A stretch of 64,000 bases of DNA from CAYFYS01 sp965202905 (GTDB lineage: Bacteria > Pseudomonadota > Alphaproteobacteria > MPNO01). Below are positions 44,027-52,002 of this stretch, in pieces. The notes beneath the pieces are model-generated. The model saw nothing but the letters and a program-made list of their open reading frames with translations. It was not told the origin of the DNA and searched no databases. The position numbers were made by a program, and so were the translations under genes. Location of the stretch: contig OZ241868.1 in NCBI GenBank assembly GCA_965202905.1, forward strand, positions 3,472,001 to 3,536,000. Reading direction: 5' to 3'. The stretch's first letter is position 1. Each line of letters starts with the position of its first letter.

Positions 44027-44344
44027 TCAATCTTCCCTGGCGACCTGCTCGCCGGCGACCGCGATCAGCCGCTCCATCTGGTGTCGGATGTCCTTTTCGG
44101 AGACGCCCCGGTCGCCGAGATCGCCCCAGACCTTGCGGAAGACATCCTCGTCGCCGGGCTCGTCGAAGTCGGCGACCACGACCTCTTTCGCGTAAGCCTC
44201 GGCGGCGGCGCCGTCGAGCCCGAGCTTCTCCGCCGCCCACAGCCCGAGCAGCTTGTTGCGCCGGGCGTTCACCTTGAACTGAGTTTCCTGGTCGTGCTTG
44301 TACTTGGCCTCGAAGCCCTTTTCGCGGTTATCGAAGGTCGTCAT
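44027..44344 (-). CDS. ATPase inhibitor subunit zeta (DUF1476)
   Basis: 105 residues beginning MTTFDNREKGFEAKYKHDQE, which is the inhibitory N-terminus of the alphaproteobacterial F1-ATPase zeta subunit; KVNARRNKLLGLWAAEKLGL and the acidic VVADFDEPGDEDVFRKV follow. It blocks ATP hydrolysis by F1. Restricted to Alphaproteobacteria, it is the best taxonomic marker in this window. ATG 44344 chosen by this conserved start. Confidence 0.95.
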   Translation of the reverse strand: MTTFDNREKGFEAKYKHDQETQFKVNARRNKLLGLWAAEKLGLDGAAAEAYAKEVVVADFDEPGDEDVFRKVWGDLGDRGVSEKDIRHQMERLIAVAGEQVARED

Positions 44345-44397
44345 GGCGCGTGTCTCCTCTGGCCTGCCGGTCCGGCCCACCCCGTCGGGTCCGCGCC

Positions 44398-44557
44398 AGT
44401 GGTTCGAATCTTTCGCTCCGAACCACTGGTCTCATGTTGATGGACCAACTTATCGAGACATTCGAATGCGTTACGGTCGCCGGATCGTCATCGGCCGCCA
44501 GATCATCATCGGCCGGGGGATTCAGCCGGGGGATTCGAATGTCTCGGTCGATCCCCT
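44398..44557 (-). repeat. Palindromic intergenic element, copy B (long form, inverted)
   Basis: 160 bp in the reverse orientation to the other three. Starts with the hairpin AGTGGTTCGAA...CCGAACCACT, has the perfect 13-bp GAGACATTCGAAT inverted repeat, and shares with copy A the extra GATTCAGCCGGGGG block. Lies between the zeta-inhibitor start and the Bax-inhibitor stop; a 9-bp duplication of CCCCTAGCG follows at 44553-44570 and includes that stop codon. Confidence 0.9.
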
Positions 44558-44564
44558 AGCGCCC

Positions 44565-45278
44565 CTAGCGGCGGTCGCCCAGGAGATGCATCAGCATCAC
44601 GAACAGGTTGATGAAGTCGAGATAGAGCCTGAGCGCACCCATGATGGCGAGCTTGGACGAGGTCTCGCGATCGTGGAATTCGGCATACTCGCTCTTGATC
44701 CGCTGGGTGTCGTAGGCGGTCAGCCCGGCGAAGACGATCACGCCCACCACCGAAATGATGAAGTGCAGCATCGACGAGGCGACGAACATGTTGACGACCG
44801 AGGCAATGATGATGCCGATCAGCCCCATGAACAGGAACGATCCCATGCCGGTGAGGTCGCTCTTGGTGGTGTAGCCCCACAGGCTCATCGCCGCGAACGT
44901 GCCGGCGGTGATGAAAAAGACGCGCGCGACGCTGGCCCCGGTGAATTGCAGGAAGATCGAGGCCATCGAGATGCCCATGATGCCGGCGAAGGCCCAGAAC
45001 AGGGCCTGGGCGGTCGAGGCCTTCATGGTCTGGATCTTGAAGCTGAGGAAGAAGACGAAGCCCAGCGGCGCCAGAATCGCCAGCCAGATCAGCGGCGTCC
45101 GGGCGAGCTGGACATACAGGCCGGAGAAGGCGAACACATAGGCGACGACGCCGGTGAGCGCCAGGCCCGAAGCCATGTAGTTGTAGACGCGCAGCATGTG
45201 CGTGCGCAGCCCCGCGTCGAATGCCTCCTGCACCCGGGCATTGCGCGAGACGGCGATCCTGTCGGTTCCGAAAACCAT
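44565..45278 (-). CDS. Bax inhibitor-1/YccA family membrane protein
   Basis: 237 residues, seven hydrophobic segments. VFAGLTAYDTQRIKSEYAEF in the last third is the conserved BI-1 region carrying the paired acidic residues of the calcium/proton-sensitive latch. Inner-membrane protein, in bacteria linked to FtsH regulation and ion leak. Bracketed by copies B and C of the palindromic element in opposite orientations. Confidence 0.92.
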   Translation of the reverse strand: MVFGTDRIAVSRNARVQEAFDAGLRTHMLRVYNYMASGLALTGVVAYVFAFSGLYVQLARTPLIWLAILAPLGFVFFLSFKIQTMKASTAQALFWAFAGIMGISMASIFLQFTGASVARVFFITAGTFAAMSLWGYTTKSDLTGMGSFLFMGLIGIIIASVVNMFVASSMLHFIISVVGVIVFAGLTAYDTQRIKSEYAEFHDRETSSKLAIMGALRLYLDFINLFVMLMHLLGDRR

Positions 45279-45400
45279 CTGGGTCCTCTCGAAATCACCA
45301 ATCCGGTGGGGTGAACGTCTGACCAGAATATGTTCCCGGCCATACCGAAATCAAGGGTCCGGCAGGGCCGCGGTCCCGCTATCGGGGAGGGCGGCTTGCC

Positions 45401-45418
45401 GCCGGCGCGCGCGCCGGC
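45401..45418. repeat. 18-bp perfect GC palindrome
   Basis: GCCGGCGCGCGCGCCGGC, in the gap between the Bax-inhibitor start and element copy C. Confidence 0.9.
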
Positions 45419-45431
45419 GGCGCGCTTCGCC

Positions 45432-45560
45432 GGTGGATCGACCGAGACATTCGAATCCCCCGGCCGATGACGATCCGGCGACCGTAACGCATTCAAATGT
45501 CTCGATAAGTCGATCCATCGACATGAAACCAGCGGTTCGGAGCGAAAGATTCGAACCACT
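45432..45560 (+). repeat. Palindromic intergenic element, copy C (short form)
   Basis: 129 bp. About 88% identical to copy D. Ends with the hairpin around GCGAAAGA and TTCGAACCACT; the next base completes CTA, the reverse complement of the TAG stop (45559-45561) of the adjacent binding-protein gene. Confidence 0.92.
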
Positions 45561-46548
45561 AGATCCGCTTGCGCCGCGTGCGGCGGGCGTCGATTTCGGG
45601 CCGCAGGAAGATGTCGTCGACCGACAGGCGCTTGCGGATCAACCCGCAGTCGTGCGAGTAGCCGATGGCGGTCTCCAGGTTGCGCCGGTTGTCCGGCCCC
45701 AGCCCGTAGGCCCACGGATCGCCGCCGAAAAACGCGGTCTCTTCGTCCCAGTAGCTGCGGTACCAGGCGAGCGGCGTCACGCGCGGGTTGGCGAGCCGGC
45801 GGTAGGAGGCGGCCTTGGACGCCTCGAAGGCGTCGATCAGGTTCTGCGCGAGCCAGGGATGGGCCTCGACCAGCCCGGCCTTGATCGCGGTGACATGCAT
45901 GATCGGGAAGATGCGCGTCCGGTTGAAATACGCCCGCTCGATTTCGACGTAGTTCTCGAACAGCCGGCCGACACGGGGATCGCCCTCGACGATCGGATCG
46001 ATCAGGTCGGCGTGCATACAGGCCTCGATCTCGCCCTCGGCCAGCATGGCCTCGACCGTTTTGCCGGCCGGCGCGCGCTCCAGCCGGAGATCCGGCCGGG
46101 GCGTGAACCGGACATCCTCGGCAAGCTCGGAGATCCATTCCACCGATGTGTGCGGCACGCCGTATTCGTGCTCCAGAATGCCGCGCATCCACAGGATCGC
46201 CGTGGTCTGGAACGTCTTGACGCCGATCCGCTTGCCGATCAGGTCCTTGGGTTCGGCGATGCCGGCGGCGGTGTTGACGAAGATGAAGCCGTGCCGGAAG
46301 CGGCGGTGCAGGAACACCGGGATCGCCTCCAGCTCGTAGCCCTGGTCCCTGGCGACGAGATAGGAAGACAGCGACAGCTCGCAGACATCGAAGTCGCGGT
46401 TCCTGAGCATGCGCCAGTGGCGGGTGGACGAATCCATGTCGGTGAGCACGTTGAGCGCGACCCCGTCCGCCGCGACCGAGCCCTCCTTGAGCGCGCGGAC
46501 GCTCTCGTAATCGCCGGCGGCCAGGCTCAGGCGCAGCTCGTTGGGCAT
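45559..46548 (-). CDS. Periplasmic-binding-like protein of the dihydroxyphthalate decarboxylase family
   Basis: 329 residues, type 2 periplasmic-binding fold without a signal peptide. LRLSLAAGDYESVRALKEG, DFDVCELSLSSYLVARDQGY, GIAEPKDLIGKRIGVKTFQT and NRTRIFPIMHVTAIK are characteristic of proteins annotated as 4,5-dihydroxyphthalate decarboxylase (Pht5-like) or NMT1-like binders. A decarboxylase role would suit the aromatic theme; a cytoplasmic ligand-binding role cannot be excluded. No transporter genes adjacent. Stop formed at the end of element copy C. Confidence 0.75.
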   Translation of the reverse strand: MPNELRLSLAAGDYESVRALKEGSVAADGVALNVLTDMDSSTRHWRMLRNRDFDVCELSLSSYLVARDQGYELEAIPVFLHRRFRHGFIFVNTAAGIAEPKDLIGKRIGVKTFQTTAILWMRGILEHEYGVPHTSVEWISELAEDVRFTPRPDLRLERAPAGKTVEAMLAEGEIEACMHADLIDPIVEGDPRVGRLFENYVEIERAYFNRTRIFPIMHVTAIKAGLVEAHPWLAQNLIDAFEASKAASYRRLANPRVTPLAWYRSYWDEETAFFGGDPWAYGLGPDNRRNLETAIGYSHDCGLIRKRLSVDDIFLRPEIDARRTRRKRI

Positions 46549-46563
46549 GGACGGTCTCCCAAT

Positions 46564-46594
46564 GTTCGGTCCGGTGTTCGGTCCGGTGTTCGGT
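46564..46594. repeat. 12-bp tandem repeat, 2.6 copies
   Basis: GTTCGGTCCGGT at 46564 and 46576 plus a partial third; directly followed by three near-copies of AATGGCCCTGG up to about 46633. Lies 16 bp upstream of the leftward start at 46548. Confidence 0.9.
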
Positions 46595-46619
46595 AATGGC
46601 CCTGGAATGGCCCTGGGGG

Positions 46620-47210
46620 GAATGGCCCTGGGGCTCGAGCCCCAGGCAATGCTGGCCGTACATCCCGGACATGGCGTCCCGGTTGAACGGGATGTGGTGC
46701 GAGGCGGCATGGGTGGCGCGCCAGATGGGCGGCGCGCCGGGCGCGCTGGACCGAGCGCGCGTCATGGACGCCGTCGGCCCCGGTCGCGCACCAGATTTCG
46801 TCCAGCCCCCTGAGCGCGAGCCGGATCGAATGGGCCTGGGCGATGCGGTTCCCGATCCGCCCGGCGGCATCGGGCGGCCGGCCGTCGTCGAACGCCATGA
46901 CGCGCGAGCGATCGAGTTGGGAGAACAGCAGCGTGCGGGCCGCCTTCAGCGCGGCGCCCGTCCCGATCGCCGGCGCCGACTCCATCGCGGCCGCCGCCCC
47001 GATTCCGGGCGGCGGCCCGTAACCGCCGAAGCGGCGCGGCTGGAGGATCCTGAACGCGCCGGTCTCCCCGATCGCCCGGCAGACGGAGGTCGGGATCTTG
47101 CGCGCCTTCCCGGCCGTCTCCGCGCTCTCGCGGATCGTCGGGCCGAGCGCCCGCGCGGCCGCGATCGGCTCTTCCCCGATGTCGTCCCGGTGAATTGCCT
47201 CCCTGTCCAT
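46620..47210 (-). pseudogene. Decayed acyl-CoA-dehydrogenase-fold flavin monooxygenase
   Basis: The N-terminus (AARALGPTIRESAETAGKAR, then VCRAIGETGAFRILQPRRFG) matches group D flavin monooxygenases such as HsaA/HpaB-like oxygenases. About 90 residues later the sequence jumps to the family's C-terminal helices (IWCATGADGVHDARSVQRA), so most of the FAD-binding core is deleted. A further frameshift separates that from ATHAASHHIPFNRDAMSGMYG. At least two lesions; non-functional. The intact form would hydroxylate an aromatic ring. Confidence 0.75.
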
Positions 47211-47297
47211 CGCGGCATTCTAGTCGCCCGGGTCCGGCCATGAACAGCGGCCGGTTCCATGCTACCCTGGAGCGCGACGAACGGGGAGATCCGAGCG

Positions 47298-48203
47298 ATG
47301 ACCGACCGCGCCGATAACGCCGACCGCGCCGACAGTACCGATGATGCCGGGAGCCTCGCCGCCCGCCTGCGCGCCGGCGAGTTCATTACCGCGCCGGGGG
47401 TCTATGACATGATCTCGGCGCGAATCGCCGACCGGATGGGCTTCCCGGCGCTCTACATGACAGGCTCCGGCGCCGTCGCATCGCATCTCGGCCTGCCCGA
47501 TGCCGGGATCGCGACCTATACCGACATGGTCTCGCGCGCGGCCCAGATCGCCCGCGGCGCCGCAACGCCGCTGATCGCCGACGCCGATACCGGCTATGGC
47601 GGGACGGTCAATGTCCGCCACACCGTCCGGGGTTACGAGCGCGCGGGCGTCGCCGCCATCCAGATCGAGGACCAGGCGTTCCCGAAAAAATGCGGCCACA
47701 CCCAGGGCCAGAAGCTGGCGCCGCTGGAGCAGATGGTGCGCAAGATCAAGGTCGCGCTGGATTCGCGCATGAGCGACGACTTCCTGATCATCGCCCGGAC
47801 CGACGCGCGCAGGGCCGCCGGCAAGGACGAGGCGCTGCGCCGGCTGGAGGCTTTCCAGGAGGCCGGCGCCGACATTCTGTTCTACGAGGCCCCGGCCGAT
47901 ACCGGGGAGATGGCCGAGGCCGGAAGGCTGTTCGATGCGCCGCTGATGGCTAACATGGTCGAGGGTGGGCTGACGCCGGTGCTGACGCCGGCCGCGCTCG
48001 CCGAGCTCGGTTTCCAGGTGGCGATCTTCCCGGCGTCCGGCTTCCTCGCCGCGACCGAAGCGCTCATCCGGGTCTACCGCGCGCTCCGCGATCACGGCGC
48101 CTCCTCGGCCGCGGACGCCGATCTTCACCCCTTCGGCGCGTTCAACACGCTCATGGGATTCGACGAGATCATCGCCTTCGAGGACCGGTTCGAGGGCGAT
48201 TGA
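47298..48203 (+). CDS. Isocitrate lyase/PEP mutase family protein
   Basis: 301 residues, alpha/beta-barrel C-C or P-C lyase. PLIADADTGYGG binds the magnesium, and FPKKCGHTQGQ carries the active-site KKCGH of the superfamily. IIARTDARRAAGKDEALRRL follows. Members include oxaloacetate decarboxylase, 2-methylisocitrate lyase and carboxyvinyl-carboxyphosphonate mutase; which applies is open. The first 15 residues contain a duplicated DRADNADRADS from a short DNA repeat. ATG 47298 with a GGGGAG ribosome site. Confidence 0.85.
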   Translation: MTDRADNADRADSTDDAGSLAARLRAGEFITAPGVYDMISARIADRMGFPALYMTGSGAVASHLGLPDAGIATYTDMVSRAAQIARGAATPLIADADTGYGGTVNVRHTVRGYERAGVAAIQIEDQAFPKKCGHTQGQKLAPLEQMVRKIKVALDSRMSDDFLIIARTDARRAAGKDEALRRLEAFQEAGADILFYEAPADTGEMAEAGRLFDAPLMANMVEGGLTPVLTPAALAELGFQVAIFPASGFLAATEALIRVYRALRDHGASSAADADLHPFGAFNTLMGFDEIIAFEDRFEGD

Positions 48204-48284
48204 GCGCACGCAGGTCATAGTATCCCGGCAGCTCTCCCGGGCGGTTCCGTCTCATCGAACGCGGACGATCGGCTCGGTTGCAGC

Positions 48285-48304
48285 GGGACAAAAGTCTTTG
48301 TGAA
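48285..48304 (+). repeat. 20-bp inverted repeat, left arm
   Basis: GGGACAAAAGTCTTTGTGAA; pairs with 49246-49265 (one mismatch), 940 bp apart. May mark the ends of a vanished element. Confidence 0.7.
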
Positions 48305-48683
48305 CGGCCTGGGTGAACGGTCTGGGTCTTGGGCCGAAAATCCAACCGGAATCGGGCTGGAAATCCGGGCCGGGACCGGCGGGTTCGGCGGCGTAGCGTG
48401 GCGCCGGGACGCCCAAGGGACGCCCAACGCTTCCGCCGCCTGCTCCCGTGTCGGCTCCCGGGCTTGCCGTTCGTCGTCCTTGGCAAGACCTCCGCCGGCG
48501 TCATGGCGCCGCCTCTGCGAGGCGATGCCAAACCGGACGGATCGCATGGCGCTGCACCGGACATGAAGCTTGTTGGCGACAGAACCAGGAAAAATGCTTG
48601 TGGCGGCGTCAGCTACGGTGTAGACATACGAAGCTGCCGTGTGCAGCGTTCGGACCGACCGAAGCCAAGAAGGAGAATGAGAC

Positions 48684-48710
48684 GTGAAAAAGATCATCGA
48701 GGCTGTCACC
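48684..48710 (+). pseudogene. Possible 5' stub of a PII (glnB/glnK) gene
   Basis: A strong AAGGAGAATGAGAC ribosome site precedes GTG and the codons for KKIIEAV, which is close to the PII start MKKIEAIIKPFK. The next codons run straight into 15 C residues and the PII frame is lost. Only nine codons, so chance resemblance is possible. Confidence 0.25.
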
Positions 48711-48884
48711 CCCCCCCCCCCCCGCGTGAGGGATAGCAGCGCGGAGTCGACGCGCTGGACTAGGCCGACGGTCCGCGAATGGAACTGCGTTCAGGGGACG
48801 GAAAGCGGCGCTGAGAACGACAACATCGAGGATGCTCATACTAACAATAGCTTGGCAGGATCGTGACGCACGGCCGCCCTTGAT

Positions 48885-48916
48885 CTGCGGATAGCACGGC
48901 CTGCGGATAGCGCGGC
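48885..48916. repeat. 16-bp tandem duplication
   Basis: CTGCGGATAGCACGGC and a one-mismatch copy in tandem. Confidence 0.85.
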
Positions 48917-49245
48917 GATCGGGCAACGCCTGCTGGCCGGTGCTCGACGAGCCGCTGTGCTCCTCGCCGCCGTCTTCGACGGCGGCGGCGTGGCGACCTG
49001 CCCGAACGGCGGCGAGATCACCCCACGGCGCCGGTCGAAGGCAGTGGCTGGGATGTGTGGTAGACCGCCGACGGCCGCATTGCCTCCGCCCGGCCTGTTC
49101 TGACTGTTCTGATGGCCGATTAAGCGCCCCTGAAACGCCCCGCCCCCCCCCCGTTCACGGCCCGTGCAAGCCCCATCCAGGCCCGGATTCGCAAAGACTT
49201 TCCGCCGCCCCCTGGGTTTCCGGGATCTTCCCGGCATCTTCCGGA

Positions 49246-49265
49246 TTCACAAAGACTTTCGTCCC
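49246..49265 (-). repeat. 20-bp inverted repeat, right arm
   Basis: Reverse complement of 48285-48304 with one mismatch; a degenerate direct copy lies 58 bp to the left. Confidence 0.7.
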
Positions 49266-49416
49266 CCGACATTGGTCCAGCGTTTCCGCGCCTCTTCCTG
49301 GGAGGGGTACAGAGGCGTCCCGGCGGCTGGGCACGGTTTCTCTCCCGGAGTTCGAGAGTTGGGGTCTGTCATGCCGTCGGCCGCCTGTGAGCGAGAGGGC
49401 GGCGCAGCGCCCCGCC

Positions 49417-50484
49417 TCAGGCGATCCGATAGAGCCGGCGAGCGTTGTTGTTGACGACGTTGGCCTTGGCCTCGGACGACAGCGTGTCGGACTTCAGGAA
49501 CTCCGGCAACTCGGTCGTCAGGTCCTCGAACGACGGCTCGTGCGGGTAATCCGAGGCGTAGAGAATGCGCTCGGAGCCGATCATGTCGACCACCAGCGGC
49601 AGCGACCGCTCACCCAGCTCCATCGCCACCCAGATGCTCTCGCCCTCGCGGAAATAGTCGGACGGCCGCTTCTTCAGCGCCGCGCGCGAGGCGACCCCGT
49701 GAATCGAATCGAACTCGTAGTCCATCCGGTCCATCATGAACGGAATCCACGAGCAGCCGCCTTCGAGGAAGGCGAAGCGGACCGTCGGGAAGGCGTCGAA
49801 GACGCCGGCGAACATCATGTCGGTCAGGTTGATGAAGATCGGCGCCGGGTGTTCGAGCGTGTGCGAGGCGATGTAGCGGGTGAAGTGGTCGAACCCGAAG
49901 CCTTCCGACGGCGCGCCATGCAGGGCGAGCGCCATGTCGCAATCGGCCGCAGCCTCGAAGATCGGCCAGAAGAACGGATCGCCGTAGGTCTTGCCGAGCC
50001 TGGTGACGGTCGGCAGCACCATCGCCGGGAAGCGCGTGCGGTCCTTCGCGCAGCGCCGCAGCTCGGCCGCCGCGGCCGGCGGGTCCTGGACGGCCAGCAC
50101 GCCGGCGCCATGGAGCCGCTCGTCCTGTGACGTGTAGCGGTCTTCCAGCCAGTTGTTGTAGGCGGTCGCGGTCGCGACCGCGAAAGGAACGTCGCGCATC
50201 AGACCGTGGGCGAGCGCCGCGGTCGGGTAGAGCACGCTGCCGTCGGCGCCGATATCGGCCAGGCATTCCGACCACACCGCCGCGTCGGTGCGCCAGTATT
50301 TCCGGTCGGGATCCTCCTTGGCGATCATCGGGCCGCGCGACCAGCCGTCGAGCGCCGGGAAGATCGGCATGGTCTTCATCCGCTTCTTGTCGGCCAGATC
50401 GCCCTCGTAATACTCGATGAGCTCGTCATCCAGCTCGAGCACATGGCCGTCGGCATCGAAAACATCGAATCCATTGACCGGCAT
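49417..50484 (-). CDS. Amidohydrolase family protein (ACMSD-like)
   Basis: 355 residues, amidohydrolase-2 fold. FDADGHVLE supplies the first metal ligands, MALALHGAPSEGFG the barrel histidine and ILYASDYPHEP the C-terminal Asp. These features match decarboxylases/hydrolases related to alpha-amino-beta-carboxymuconate semialdehyde decarboxylase and catabolic hydrolases of plant-derived aromatics. Isolated: the ccm operon ends just upstream of it in the same direction, 109 bp away. Substrate unknown. Confidence 0.85.
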   Translation of the reverse strand: MPVNGFDVFDADGHVLELDDELIEYYEGDLADKKRMKTMPIFPALDGWSRGPMIAKEDPDRKYWRTDAAVWSECLADIGADGSVLYPTAALAHGLMRDVPFAVATATAYNNWLEDRYTSQDERLHGAGVLAVQDPPAAAAELRRCAKDRTRFPAMVLPTVTRLGKTYGDPFFWPIFEAAADCDMALALHGAPSEGFGFDHFTRYIASHTLEHPAPIFINLTDMMFAGVFDAFPTVRFAFLEGGCSWIPFMMDRMDYEFDSIHGVASRAALKKRPSDYFREGESIWVAMELGERSLPLVVDMIGSERILYASDYPHEPSFEDLTTELPEFLKSDTLSSEAKANVVNNNARRLYRIA

Positions 50485-50592
50485 CGCCCTCTCCCCGATC
50501 GCTTCGTCCTGGCGGCCAGACGTTACGGCGCGTCGGCGCGGCCCGCAAGATCGCTCACGGCGCAGCCGCCTTTCGCGCGCGGCGGACCCCGG

Positions 50593-52002
50593 TCATTTCG
50601 ACGTGTCCAGCGCGTCGAGCCGGCGGTCGAGGTCGGCCCGCCCGGTCGAGCCCTCCGGAAGCTGAGCCCGGAGCCGCCGCCAGTAGCGGCGGGCGTCTTC
50701 GGCGCCGCCGGTCCGCTCGGCGACGAGGCCGGCGATCCACAGCGCCGATCGATTGTGCGGGTCGAGCTCCAGCACCCGGCCGATGACCGCCGCGAACTCG
50801 GCCGCCATTTCGGCCGGCGGCTTGCCACCGTCGGCGGTCAGCAGCATCGACTGCGCATAGGCGGTCAGCGCGCCGACATCGTCCGGGCGGAGTCGGGCGA
50901 GTTGGGCCAGCGCGCCGCGCGCCTTTTCCGTCTCGCCCAGCACCCGGTAGGAGCGCGCGAGCCGCGCCCAGCCCTCGGCGTCGTCCGGCTCCCCGGCCAG
51001 GCGTTGGGCGAGCCCGGCGACCATGCCCCGGATCGTCTCCATCCGGTCCTGCGGCGACATCCGCCCGGCGGCCGCCGCGTCCTCCCCGCCCAGCCCGCGC
51101 CCGGCGCCCGGCAATGTTGCAGGCGGGGACGGCGGCGCCCCGGTCCCGGCGAGACCCGCGATGCGCTCGCGCAGCATCGGCATCCACTGGTCGTCGGGTT
51201 CGGAGTCGGCGGCAAGCGCGCGCCAGCGGGCCAGCGCGTCTTCCCGGTCGCCGGCCTGCAACGCAGCCAGCCCCAGATAGAACCGGGCGCGCGGCTGCCC
51301 GGCATCGCGCCGCAGCGCCTCGACGAAGGCGAGCCGCGCGGCGGCGTTGACCTGTCCCCGGTTCCCCGCCATCAGCGCCTCGCCGTAGAGCGCGCGCAGA
51401 CCGGCGTCCTCGGGCCGCAGCGCGGCCGCCCGCGCGAACGCCTCCGCCGCCTCGCCGTGGCGCTCCAGCGTCGCCAGCGAGCGAGCGAGCAGGGTCCAGC
51501 CCTCCGCATCGCCCGGAGTCCGGCGCAGTTTCTCCGCCAGCCGCTCGACCAGCCCGGCCATGTCGTCGCTCCGCGCCGGCGCGGACGGACCTGGGTCGGC
51601 GGCCGCCGGCGGGCGCTCGGCGGCGGGCCTGCCGGCCAGGTTGGGCGAGCCTTGCAGGCCGTAAAGCCCGAACGCGGCCAGCGGCATGGTGAGTGCGAGC
51701 GCGACCGCCAGGCCCGCGCGCGTGACTGGGCGCGTGACTGGGCGCGGCGCCGGGCCGTCGCCCGACAGCGCGTCCTCGGCCGCCAGCAGCCGGCGGCCGA
51801 TCTCGGTCCGCGCCGCCTCGACCTGAGCTTCGCCGATCAGCCCGCGGTCGCGGTCGCGCTCGATTTCGGCGAGCTGGTCGCGGTAGATCTCCAGGTCATG
51901 CGCGGCGCGCGGTTGCGGCGGGCGCTGGCCGACCAGCAGCGGGATCAGCACCGCCGATGTCGCACCCACCGCCATCGCGGCGAGCAGGATCCACAGGATC
52001 AC
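50593..52002 (-). CDS. ccmI: Cytochrome c biogenesis protein CcmI
   Basis: 469 residues, apocytochrome-c chaperone of the heme ligation complex. Two N-terminal transmembrane helices (ILWILLAAMAVGATSAVLIP and GLAVALALTMPLAAFGLYGL) flank a cytoplasmic leucine-zipper-like loop (EIYRDQLAEIERDRDRGLI). The periplasmic part is a TPR array, for example AEGWTLLARSLATLERHGEA. GTG start overlaps the ccmH stop (GTGA). A 12-bp tandem duplication in the loop encodes RPVTRPVT. Last gene of the operon. Confidence 0.93.
   Translation of the reverse strand: MILWILLAAMAVGATSAVLIPLLVGQRPPQPRAAHDLEIYRDQLAEIERDRDRGLIGEAQVEAARTEIGRRLLAAEDALSGDGPAPRPVTRPVTRAGLAVALALTMPLAAFGLYGLQGSPNLAGRPAAERPPAAADPGPSAPARSDDMAGLVERLAEKLRRTPGDAEGWTLLARSLATLERHGEAAEAFARAAALRPEDAGLRALYGEALMAGNRGQVNAAARLAFVEALRRDAGQPRARFYLGLAALQAGDREDALARWRALAADSEPDDQWMPMLRERIAGLAGTGAPPSPPATLPGAGRGLGGEDAAAAGRMSPQDRMETIRGMVAGLAQRLAGEPDDAEGWARLARSYRVLGETEKARGALAQLARLRPDDVGALTAYAQSMLLTADGGKPPAEMAAEFAAVIGRVLELDPHNRSALWIAGLVAERTGGAEDARRYWRRLRAQLPEGSTGRADLDRRLDALDTSK
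51719..51742. repeat. 12-bp in-frame tandem duplication in ccmI
   Basis: CGCGTGACTGGG twice in perfect tandem, giving PVTRPVTR before the second transmembrane helix. Confidence 0.9.

Larger units (their letters stand above)
48204..49416. other. 1.2-kb region without recognised intact genes
   Basis: Holds inverted 20-mers (48285-48304 with 49246-49265, 19 of 20), a direct partial copy of the right one at 49185-49206, a tandem GTGAACGG duplication at 48300-48325, a 16-bp tandem duplication at 48885-48916, a run of 15 C (48709-48723) and another of 10 C near 49143. Several frames are open but none resembles a known protein. It looks like a decayed mobile element or eroded genes. Confidence 0.6.

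Noticed and set aside
44398..44430. GGTTCGAATC resembles a tRNA T-loop
   Set aside because: The flanking bases pair as an 11-bp hairpin of the dispersed element, not as a T-arm, and no acceptor, D or anticodon arms are present. No tRNA was found in the window.
48836..49237. Leftward open frame of 133 residues in the geneless region
   Set aside because: Low-complexity Arg/Ala/Pro composition, no ribosome site and no recognisable domain.
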